From NCBI GenBank assembly GCA_934561725.1, contig CAKTGW010000069.1, positions 1-6,364 on the forward strand: a DNA stretch of 6,364 nucleotides, read 5' to 3'. How positions within the stretch are numbered: the stretch's first letter is position 1; every line of letters starts with the position of its first letter. This DNA comes from an uncultured Oscillospiraceae bacterium. GTDB taxonomy: Bacteria; Bacillota; Clostridia; Oscillospirales; Oscillospiraceae. Both the position numbers and the translations under genes were made by a program. The notes beneath the pieces are model-generated. The model ran no database searches, had not been told where the DNA came from, and saw only the letters and a program-made list of their open reading frames with translations. This document shows positions 1 through 5,592 of the stretch, piece by piece.

Positions 1-1362
1 GTCTACTACAAGGTCGTTGGCGATGCCAACCACAACAACACTGCCCCGCAGAGCGTGGAAGTGACAGTCAAGCGGGCGGCCGTTACCGTCACAGCCAAGG
101 ACAAGCGTGCCTATGTGAAGGGCACAGTGCCCGCCCTGCCCGCTGAGCCTGTCAAGGATACGGACTATACCGTTTCTGAAATGTACGGTACGGACACGCT
201 GGAAGGCGCTGTCACACTGACCTATGACGGTACCCCTGACATGACCAAGGCAGGCAGCACGGCTATCAAAATCAGCGGCACACTGGCAAACGATAACTAT
301 GTGATCACTTATGTAGACGGCATGCTGATCGTCTACAAACGTTCGTCCTCCAGCGTTTCTGCGGCCACGAATACCGAAACTACCACCGACCCCGACGGCT
401 CCACTACCAAGACGGAGACCAAGGCAGACGGCACAGTCGTGGAAACGACTACAACCGCGGATGGATCTACCATCAGGACCGAGACGAAGCCGGACGGCAG
501 CACAGTGACTGAAAGCAAGACTGCCAACGGCTCTGCCGGTACGGTAAAGACCGATGCAGATGGAAAGACCGAAGCTGACGCCAAGATCAGTACCAAGGCG
601 GTCGAGGATGCGGAAAAGTCCGGTGAAGCCGTCAAGGTCCCCACCGAGGTCAAGGCGGGCGAGAAATCCGGCTCTGCCCCCACCATCAAGATCGAGCTGC
701 CAAAGAACGCGGGTGAGACAAAGATTGAGATCCCCGTTGAGGACGTCAATTCTGGCACGGTGGCGGTCATTGTGCATGAAGATGGCACCGAGGAGATAGT
801 GAAAGACTCCATCCCCACCAAGGACGGTGTGCAGCTTACCGTGGATGGAAATACCACGGTGAAGATCATCGATAACTCCAAGAATTTCATCGACATCACA
901 GATCATTGGGCAAAGGATGCCATTGACTTCGTCAGTGCCCGCGGACTGGTGAACGGTGTGAGTTCAACGCTGTATGCCCCCGATGCCTCTACCACCCGCG
1001 CTCAGCTCTGGACGATTCTGGCGCGGCAAGATGGTGCCGACCTCACCGGCGGCGCTACTTGGTATGAAAAGGCGCAGACATGGTCTATGGCCAAAGGCAT
1101 TTCTGATGGCACGGATCCCAATGGGACCATCACCCGCGCACAGATGGTTACGATGCTGTGGCGTTCTGCCGGTTCGCCTGCGGCGCAGGGTGAAAACATT
1201 TTCGTCGACGTAGCGGCAGACAGCTACTATGCGCAGGCTGTGGCCTGGGCGGTGGAGCACGGTATTACCACCGGCGTCGGCAATGGAAAGTTTGATCCTA
1301 ACGGCACCTGCACCAGAGCACAGAACGCCGTATTCCTGATGCGCAGTTATCAGCACAAATAA
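1..1362 (+). CDS. S-layer-type surface protein, 3' part: MBG repeats, Thr-rich 11-mer repeats, three SLH domains (5' truncated)
   Basis: The frame is open from base 1, so the window holds only the C-terminal 453 residues of a longer secreted protein. A GTG at 55 is in frame, but it has no ribosome binding site and sits inside a domain, so it is not the start. Seen in order: the end of one Ig-like/MBG repeat (YYKVVGDANHN, then VEVTVK), and a full MBG-type repeat at about 76-345, ending in the typical NYVITYVDGMLIV. Next come six 11-residue Thr/Asp-Gly repeats (394-591) and a Lys/Glu-rich beta-like segment. Three SLH domains lie at about 886-1020, 1057-1170 and 1201-1353, each carrying the hallmark TRAQ motif (TTRAQL, ITRAQM, CTRAQN). 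SLH domains in this family bind pyruvylated secondary cell wall polymer, so the protein is expected at the cell surface with its N-terminal repeats outward. The specific ligand or adhesive role is unknown. A strong terminator follows the stop after 17 bases. Confidence 0.93.
   Translation, partial: VYYKVVGDANHNNTAPQSVEVTVKRAAVTVTAKDKRAYVKGTVPALPAEPVKDTDYTVSEMYGTDTLEGAVTLTYDGTPDMTKAGSTAIKISGTLANDNYVITYVDGMLIVYKRSSSSVSAATNTETTTDPDGSTTKTETKADGTVVETTTTADGSTIRTETKPDGSTVTESKTANGSAGTVKTDADGKTEADAKISTKAVEDAEKSGEAVKVPTEVKAGEKSGSAPTIKIELPKNAGETKIEIPVEDVNSGTVAVIVHEDGTEEIVKDSIPTKDGVQLTVDGNTTVKIIDNSKNFIDITDHWAKDAIDFVSARGLVNGVSSTLYAPDASTTRAQLWTILARQDGADLTGGATWYEKAQTWSMAKGISDGTDPNGTITRAQMVTMLWRSAGSPAAQGENIFVDVAADSYYAQAVAWAVEHGITTGVGNGKFDPNGTCTRAQNAVFLMRSYQHK
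394..591 (+). repeat. Six degenerate 33-base (11-residue) tandem repeats inside the SLH protein
   Basis: Units begin at 394, 427, 460, 493, 526 and 559. The protein units are DGSTTKTETKA, DGTVVETTTTA, DGSTIRTETKP, DGSTVTESKTA, NGSAGTVKTDA and DGKTEADAKIS. The first four are clear and the last two decay. Asp/Asn-Gly opens each unit and alternating Thr suggests a beta-rich, extended or solenoid-like stalk between the MBG repeats and the cell-wall anchor. The stalk role is inference; the periodicity is read directly. Confidence 0.85.
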
Positions 1363-1379
1363 ATCCCAGCTTTTGCACG

Positions 1380-1417
1380 AAAGCGGAGCCGCATCGCATT
1401 CAGCGGCTCCGCTTTTA
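1380..1417 (+). terminator. Rho-independent terminator of the SLH protein gene
   Basis: A perfect 12-bp inverted repeat (AAGCGGAGCCGC at 1381-1392, its complement at 1403-1414) with a 10-base loop ends in a TTTT run at 1413-1416. An A-run on the left side (1380-1382) could give weak termination on the other strand, but no minus-strand gene is seen. Confidence 0.9.
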
Positions 1418-1425
1418 TGTTTGTA

Positions 1426-1438
1426 TATGTTAAACATA
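1426..1438. repeat. Short perfect palindrome TATGTT-A-AACATA
   Basis: A 6-bp inverted repeat with a 1-base centre lies between the SLH terminator and the DUF2971 islet. It could be a regulator binding site for the downstream gene, but no regulator is encoded next to it and AT-rich palindromes of this size occur by chance. Confidence 0.3.
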
Positions 1439-1487
1439 GCTTGATTTCTTGAAGCTTTTCTGAGAATAGTCGGGAGGAACTGCTGAA

Positions 1488-1600
1488 TTGTTCAAGGTTT
1501 TGTGCTACAATAATAAAGAAGCTGCTGTGCGGCTCAATAAGGTGCTTGAGATTTCCAAGCGGGTGAGGATGATCTGGAATGGCAGGAAAAAATCAAATGA
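1488..1600 (+). pseudogene. Possible small ORF, apparently frameshifted, coupled to the DUF2971 gene
   Basis: A TTG at 1488 follows GGGAGG (1472-1477) by 10 bases and opens a frame reading FKVLCYNNKEAAVRL and on through EISKRV. Around 1561 coding character appears to move to another frame, which reads GEDDLEWQEKIK and then stops at 1598-1600. One missing G in the GGG run at 1561-1563 would join the two parts into a helical, charged peptide of about 37 residues. Its TGA would overlap the ATG at 1597 as ATGA, the classic translational-coupling arrangement. Without the shift, the first frame continues to 1688 across the DUF2971 gene and its tail looks like a shadow. It could be a short leader ORF, the remnant of a truncated gene, a sequencing error, or chance. 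I do not recognise the peptide. Confidence 0.3.
1503..1511 (+). promoter_or_regulatory. Candidate extended -10 promoter element for the DUF2971 gene
   Basis: TGCTACAAT matches an extended -10 (TGnTANAAT). The best -35 position at 17-bp spacing (1483-1488, CTGAAT) is poor. It lies inside the putative small ORF, so promoter use and translation of that ORF are competing readings. Confidence 0.3.
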
Positions 1601-2325
1601 AAGTATACCGCTACATGTCATTCAGGCGATTTGCAGAACTCCTTTTTACTCAGGAACTGGCACTTGTAAACCCGGCAAAATGGCCTGATCAGTACGAGAC
1701 ATATGCGATTCGAGAATTACTTGATGGGAAAAATCAGGAAAAGTACAGATTGTTGTTTGACGATCATGGCATTCCTTTTGAAAGATTTTTTAATGTGTTT
1801 CGTGACGTGGTAAAAGATATCCTGGACGAGTCGTATTGCCTGTGCTTTTCGCGCAGCAAAGATGCTGAAGTAATGTGGAATGCCTATGGTTATCAGAATA
1901 ACGCGGTTATGATTCGCACATCAGTTGATAAGCTTCAAGCACTTTCACCTGAATATCTCTCTGTTTTTCGCGTTCGTTACGATTTAAAAAATACGCAGGT
2001 AGATTCTCTGCTTGAAATTTGTGAATTTGATGATGATGGTGGAGTGATCTTTCGTGACTGTGATGAACTGCTTCGCCATAAACGTAAATGTTTTCAATAT
2101 GAAAATGAAATGCGGCTTGTAGGAGCTTCTTTTTATGACGTTCCCCATAGACTTGGACAGGGAATCGTGTATTTACCGATTGGAGATATTTCAGATTTTG
2201 TTGAGAGAGTGATGGTACATCCTTTGGCGGATGATGGATATGTGAGCTTGATAAAGAAAATGTGCAGCCACTTTGGGATACAATTCTGGGGGCGTTCGAA
2301 AATCTATGAATTCAAAAGGAAATAG
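1579..2325 (+). CDS. DUF2971-family protein of unknown function
   Basis: A 248-residue soluble protein with no signal peptide or TM segment. It shows the succession typical of DUF2971: an N-terminal YRYMSFRRFAELL, then FSRSKDAEVMWNAYG followed by AVMIRTS, and a basic RHKRKCFQYENEMRLVG block. A C-terminal MVHPLADD-type segment ends in FWGRSKIYEFK. The assignment is by pattern recognition of these blocks. The family has no established biochemical role; members often sit in accessory regions, so a defence-linked role is possible but not shown here. Start 1579 has GGTGAGG 10 bases upstream. ATG 1597 (residue 7, giving MKVYRYMS) has AGGA 9 bases upstream and overlaps an upstream stop as ATGA, so it is a serious alternative (242 residues). 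Hand counts on three 60-base blocks give 30-42% GC, against about 60-65% in sampled blocks of the SLH and MATE genes, which suggests separate acquisition. Confidence 0.85.
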   Translation: MAGKNQMKVYRYMSFRRFAELLFTQELALVNPAKWPDQYETYAIRELLDGKNQEKYRLLFDDHGIPFERFFNVFRDVVKDILDESYCLCFSRSKDAEVMWNAYGYQNNAVMIRTSVDKLQALSPEYLSVFRVRYDLKNTQVDSLLEICEFDDDGGVIFRDCDELLRHKRKCFQYENEMRLVGASFYDVPHRLGQGIVYLPIGDISDFVERVMVHPLADDGYVSLIKKMCSHFGIQFWGRSKIYEFKRK

Positions 2326-2366
2326 GCTATGAAGCTGCAAGAGCAAGCTTGGAACGAATGAGATGA
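2310..2366 (+). other. Short coding-like remnant after the DUF2971 gene
   Basis: In the frame +2 relative to the DUF2971 gene, a stretch reads KEIGYEAARASLERMR and then TGA at 2364-2366. It is amphipathic, helix-like and looks like the C-terminal end of some protein, but a stop at 2307 precedes it and no start or ribosome binding site is present. It may be the scar of a gene interrupted or replaced by the islet, or chance. The rest of 2326-2423 holds only the ribosome binding site of the next gene; no promoter or terminator was recognised there. Confidence 0.2.
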
Positions 2367-2406
2367 AATAAGTTGAAGACGGTGACGTCAAGTTGCTTTT
2401 GAGATC

Positions 2407-2414
2407 AAAAGGAG
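2407..2414 (+). promoter_or_regulatory. Ribosome binding site deciding the start at 2424
   Basis: AAAAGGAG lies 9 bases before ATG 2424. A competing ATG at 2419 is only 4 bases from the GGAG and is in a different frame, so 2424 is preferred. Confidence 0.85.
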
Positions 2415-2423
2415 TGAAATGAT

Positions 2424-4871
2424 ATGCGCTGTCCGTGGTGTGGGAGCGGGCCGGTTAAGATATATGGAGATCGGTGGGAATGTGGCTGGTGCGGCGATTG
2501 CGGCCGCTTAAAAAGAACGCCTGAACAAACATCGACGCTTATTTTCGTCTGCCATGTGGATCTGACAGAAACTTGGAGCGATCTGAAAAAGGCGCTGGAT
2601 CAGCTTGCACCCAAGCGCGCCTCACTTTCTCAGCTTCTTGGAAAAGTGCTGCTGCATTACATCTCAGTCGGGATCCAGCGCGCAGAAGCTTTGCCGGACG
2701 AGACGAAGGCGGAGGAGCTGCTGACTTTCCTGCATACTACAGCTGACCTGAATCTGGGTGAAAGCGCAGAAGAGATCATGCGCGATGCCCGGCAGGGCGT
2801 ACTGTTCCGTGAAGAAGCAGCTCTTTCCAAAACGGATTGTGGCACGTTCTGGACGGACCTGCTCTCCGCGCGCCCAGTAGAGGACTACTACAACAGGGGT
2901 GATCCGGACGGCTTGTTCGATCTTTTCTCCGGATTGGCCTATGCTTATGCCTACTTCGGAGGGAAAAAGGATAAGGAAATAGACGAAGCGCAGGATTACC
3001 AATATGCGTTGGAAAGAGCCTATAATACCCACTTGGAGAACAAGGTGCTGCTGCATCCCGATACAGAACGCGCAAAGCGTCTTTTGGCGCAGGGCGAGTT
3101 CCCTGATTATGAGGACATCTGCCGGGAGATTTTGCTGGTCGAATATCCGGAGGAAGTTCCGCATGAAAACGCGGAGGATTTCGATGAATTGTCTTGGGAG
3201 TGCATTCTGGACGATGTGGCCTCCCGTAACGCGGCAAAGGGCATCCAGATGTGGCGATGCCTTCTTGATATTGCAGAGCCGGCCTTGAAAATCAGTCCCC
3301 AAACAGCAGAGAAGCTGCTTCCAGACTGGAATTGGCTGAGTTTTTCAAGCCGGGAACAGGCGCAGCCGCTTTTGGAGGCTCTGGAAGATGAGCGCTTTTT
3401 GTCACAGATTTTTCGGAGTGCCTGCATTGGGGACCTGCAATCCAGTATCCTGTACGTTTGCCAGAAGTACGGTTCAGAAAATTTGAGACAACGTTGTCTG
3501 ACGTTGGTATTGAAGAACGAGTATATTGACGAGCACTGGATAAACGCATTCAATGAGCTGTTTTCTGACGGCACCGGAGACGAAAAACAGCAGCCGTTTC
3601 CATTGCCTCATAAATCCGAAAGCAATTCGGTTCAGGATGACGAAACCGTGTATCACAATTGCTCCGTCCAGGTCCCGGGAACGGGCCGTACATATGCGTA
3701 TCTGGCCGGCGGCTTGCCGATCAAGGTCGGAGATTGGGTCGAGCTTCCGTTTGGAAAAGAAAATATACTGCGGCAAGGCCAGGTCAAAGCCGTCATGGAT
3801 TGTACGCGCATAGCCGCGCCCTGGCCGCCGGAGCAGACGAAAACGGTTATTCGCACGATAGATGCTCCGGCAATCACGCCGGCCGTTGAACACGTTGCTC
3901 CAAAAATCGAAGAACGTATAAAGCAGCCTGTGAAAAAGGCTGAAAAAGCAGAAAAGCCTGTTATTTCCGTGCCAAAAACAACACCGAAGCAGCCGAAAGC
4001 GGAACCTCAAGCATCAGAGCCTGCTGTGCCGGAAAAAGCTGAAAAGAGAGATTCGCCGCTGAAGAAGATCTTACTATCTGAAAGGTTCCTGACGGCGGTT
4101 TTAGCGGCAGGCGTGATCTTGGGCAGCTCTATTTCCATCGTGAACTACAACAATCAGCGAGCGGCAGTTTATGAAACAGCATTACAAGAGATGTCAGAGG
4201 GCAATTATACTTGTGCCGAATACGATTTTTCTGAACTCTCCGATTATCGGGACTCTGCATCACTAGCGGTCTACTGCAAATACGCCGATATTTACAAAGA
4301 CAGTACGGACTATGCGGGTGGAGCGGGGGAGTTGGCAAGAATCACTCTGCAATATGATATGCGCTGGCAGAAGGATATTGACGCGCTGGAATCCCGTGTT
4401 GAGGGCTATTGGAAGAAGAAGGCTGCTGCCGATGCCGCAGAGCGGGAACAGAGTCTGAAAGACAAGTATTCTGGAAAACTGCCCGTGAATGGTATGCCCG
4501 AGAGCTACTTGAGGTACACGTCCATCGGCTCACCCACTCGAATCGAAAAATGTCGGTTCTATGACAACATGGATGTCTATCGGCGGTACAAGACCCTGCG
4601 TTGGCTTAACAGCGATGGACAGATCATCGCATCCTGCAAGTCTTATCGGCCAAAGGGCAGGTCAGAAGAAGTCATAGAAGACTTTACTTATTATAAGACA
4701 CCTCAGCCAACGCTGATCACAATACAGCCGTCAGTGCCTTCGTCCGGCTCGTCACACGGCAATACCCCGAGCATCCGGAATGACTACGATAATCCCGAGG
4801 ACCTCTGGGAGGATAATCCGGATTGGTATGATGATGAGGACGAAGCGTGGGAGGAATGGTATGAAGGTTGA
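2424..4871 (+). CDS. Multidomain zinc-ribbon, single-TM membrane protein with acidic C-terminal tail; function unknown
   Basis: 815 residues. Seen in order: a zinc ribbon with Cys3, Cys6, Cys20, Cys23 and Cys26 (CPWC...CGWCGDC), then a long, mostly helical acidic region (about 38-405). A beta domain at about 409-480 contains GLPIKVGDWVELPFG and resembles the N-terminal 3'-DNA-binding domain of PriA helicase. A Lys/Pro/Glu/Ala linker (about 481-550) leads to one TM helix (about 555-573, FLTAVLAAGVILGSSISIV) preceded by basic residues. Then come a TPR-like unit (about 583-620) with a DYRDS motif, a Lys/Ala coiled segment, a GMPES...SIGSP module (690-704) and an acidic aromatic tail (786-815, with WEDNPDWYDDEDEAW). 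The positive-inside rule puts the zinc ribbon and PriA-like domain in the cytoplasm and the last 240 residues outside. Four outer cysteines (597, 618, 710, 738) could form disulfides. No enzymatic motif is evident. A role as a transmembrane sensor or scaffold is inference. It follows the DUF2971 gene by 98 bases. Confidence 0.9.
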   Translation: MRCPWCGSGPVKIYGDRWECGWCGDCGRLKRTPEQTSTLIFVCHVDLTETWSDLKKALDQLAPKRASLSQLLGKVLLHYISVGIQRAEALPDETKAEELLTFLHTTADLNLGESAEEIMRDARQGVLFREEAALSKTDCGTFWTDLLSARPVEDYYNRGDPDGLFDLFSGLAYAYAYFGGKKDKEIDEAQDYQYALERAYNTHLENKVLLHPDTERAKRLLAQGEFPDYEDICREILLVEYPEEVPHENAEDFDELSWECILDDVASRNAAKGIQMWRCLLDIAEPALKISPQTAEKLLPDWNWLSFSSREQAQPLLEALEDERFLSQIFRSACIGDLQSSILYVCQKYGSENLRQRCLTLVLKNEYIDEHWINAFNELFSDGTGDEKQQPFPLPHKSESNSVQDDETVYHNCSVQVPGTGRTYAYLAGGLPIKVGDWVELPFGKENILRQGQVKAVMDCTRIAAPWPPEQTKTVIRTIDAPAITPAVEHVAPKIEERIKQPVKKAEKAEKPVISVPKTTPKQPKAEPQASEPAVPEKAEKRDSPLKKILLSERFLTAVLAAGVILGSSISIVNYNNQRAAVYETALQEMSEGNYTCAEYDFSELSDYRDSASLAVYCKYADIYKDSTDYAGGAGELARITLQYDMRWQKDIDALESRVEGYWKKKAAADAAEREQSLKDKYSGKLPVNGMPESYLRYTSIGSPTRIEKCRFYDNMDVYRRYKTLRWLNSDGQIIASCKSYRPKGRSEEVIEDFTYYKTPQPTLITIQPSVPSSGSSHGNTPSIRNDYDNPEDLWEDNPDWYDDEDEAWEEWYEG

Positions 4872-4888
4872 GCCGTAATTAAATATAA

Positions 4889-4939
4889 AAAGAGCCTCTG
4901 CCGATGCCCGACCGGGCATCGGCAGAGGCTCTTTGTTTT
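4889..4939 (+). terminator. Strong rho-independent terminator, perfect 21-bp stem
   Basis: The arms at 4889-4909 and 4914-4934 are exact complements with a 4-base GACC loop, followed by GTTTT (TTT also ends the stem). An A-rich run (4881-4891) on the left would serve as a U-tract on the minus strand, so the structure could work both ways. It separates the 815-residue gene from the efflux operon. Confidence 0.93.
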
Positions 4940-5014
4940 AAGGGCATTTAAATAGATGTTGAACTCCACACTTGTTTTGTATCTGCCCTTGTCTACCGAG
5001 GGTAAGCGGCGGTA

Positions 5015-5043
5015 TTGACATTTGGGGGCGTTTTTTGTATAAT
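5015..5043 (+). promoter_or_regulatory. Consensus sigma-A promoter of the marR-MATE operon
   Basis: TTGACA (5015-5020), a 17-base spacer and TATAAT (5038-5043): both hexamers and the spacing match the consensus exactly. Transcription would start near 5050, giving a 5' UTR of about 90 bases. A promoter this strong ahead of a MarR gene implies repression as the main control. Confidence 0.93.
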
Positions 5044-5084
5044 TATCAAAGTTAATTATCATAGATAATTATATTGCTGATAAC
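5040..5084. promoter_or_regulatory. Operator-like TAATTATC repeats overlapping -10 and transcription start
   Basis: TAATTATC occurs at 5040-5047 (inside the -10) and again at 5053-5060. Its exact complement GATAATTA is at 5064-5071, making a perfect 8-bp inverted repeat around ATA (5053-5071). A further partial copy, GATAAC, is at 5079-5084. MarR dimers typically bind such palindromes over promoters, so autorepression by the next gene's product is the natural reading. That reading is inference. Confidence 0.75.
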
Positions 5085-5119
5085 AGGAAAACATATCTGA
5101 CTATGTGTCTTGTTTTCTG
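5084..5119 (+). promoter_or_regulatory. Inverted repeat in the 5' UTR just before the marR ribosome binding site
   Basis: CAGGAAAACA (5084-5093) pairs with TGTTTTCTG (5111-5119), with one bulged base. An alternative inner pairing is ACATA (5091-5095) with TATGT (5102-5106). It ends 5 bases before the AAGGAGG, so it could be a second regulator site or an RNA hairpin affecting translation. No terminator-like U-run follows. Confidence 0.4.
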
Positions 5120-5124
5120 ATCGT

Positions 5125-5131
5125 AAGGAGG
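5125..5131 (+). promoter_or_regulatory. Ribosome binding site fixing the marR start at 5140
   Basis: AAGGAGG is 8 bases before ATG 5140 (and 11 before the adjacent ATG 5143). This rules out the in-frame TTG at 5110, which lies upstream of the site. Confidence 0.92.
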
Positions 5132-5139
5132 AACATCAG

Positions 5140-5592
5140 ATGATGATCGCAGTGATAAAAGCCCTGCTTGATGCCTGTTACCAGGCAAAACGTGTTCGTG
5201 AATTGCTCCCGGCACTCCCAAATGGCGTGACGCCGGCGTATATTCAGTATCTTGACACGATAGAGACCCTGGAACGCCGCGGCGTTCAGGTAAAGATCTC
5301 CGATATCAGCGATGCACTGAATATTCCGCGTCCCGGTGTGACGCGGACGGTCAAGGATATGGAGGATGACGGATACTTGAAAAAAACTGCGTCGGTTATT
5401 GATGGCCGCATTACCTATCTCTCGGTCACAGATGCCGGAAGAAAGCTGTCACGCACATACAACGACCAGTTTTTTTCACAGCTTGCTCCGTTGCTGACTG
5501 ACATTTCGCAGGAGGATGCCAAGTGTACGATCCGCACGATCGAGAAGCTGTATCGGGTCATGTCGGAAAGGAGGATCACCCTTGAATACTGA
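5140..5592 (+). CDS. MarR-family winged-helix transcriptional regulator
   Basis: 150 residues, the usual length for MarR proteins. Residues 51-80 form the helix-turn-helix (KISDISDALNIPRPGVTRTV, with recognition helix about 64-77). It is followed by the wing, where DGRITYLSVTDAG (88-100) carries the family's conserved D-x-R and T-x-x-G features. N-terminal (1-45) and C-terminal (101-150) helices are the expected dimerisation parts. It should bind DNA as a dimer and release on binding a small ligand; the ligand is unknown. Its stop overlaps the MATE start by 11 bases, so the two are translated from one transcript. This regulator-transporter pair is organised like mepR-mepA of S. aureus, where the MarR protein represses both genes. 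Orthology to MepR is not claimed. A consensus promoter with operator-like repeats lies just upstream. Confidence 0.93.
   Translation: MMIAVIKALLDACYQAKRVRELLPALPNGVTPAYIQYLDTIETLERRGVQVKISDISDALNIPRPGVTRTVKDMEDDGYLKKTASVIDGRITYLSVTDAGRKLSRTYNDQFFSQLAPLLTDISQEDAKCTIRTIEKLYRVMSERRITLEY
5567..5574 (+). promoter_or_regulatory. Ribosome binding site fixing the TTG start of the MATE gene
   Basis: AAAGGAGG sits within the end of the marR coding sequence, 7 bases before TTG 5582. No ATG or GTG in the MATE frame lies at workable distance; the first in-frame ATG (5633) is already inside the first TM helix. Confidence 0.9.

Noticed and set aside
333..899. Long minus-strand ORF of 188 codons opposite the SLH gene
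   Set aside because: It is the complement of the Thr/Asp-Gly repeat region, giving low-complexity Ser/Val; the plus strand shows clear domains.
1518..2338. GAAGCTGC at 1518-1525 and 2331-2338 as att-like direct repeats bounding the DUF2971 gene
   Set aside because: Only eight identical bases with unlike flanks and no integrase; easily chance.
2664..4010. Several minus-strand ORFs of 150-212 codons opposite the 815-residue gene
   Set aside because: They overlap one another and lack recognisable domains; the plus-strand frame has a ribosome binding site and coherent domains throughout.
1579..4871. DUF2971 gene plus 815-residue gene as a two-gene defence system
   Set aside because: There is only co-orientation and a 98-base gap; no nuclease, NTPase or other effector motif is visible in either protein, and base composition differs.
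4940..4990. Distant 7-bp inverted repeat AAGGGCA/TGCCCTT after the terminator, as a possible small RNA
   Set aside because: The loop is 37 bases, the stem is short, and there is no promoter or terminator of its own.
5110..5139. TTG 5110 as the marR start
   Set aside because: The AAGGAGG lies downstream of this TTG and 8 bases before ATG 5140, so the added ten residues are part of the leader.
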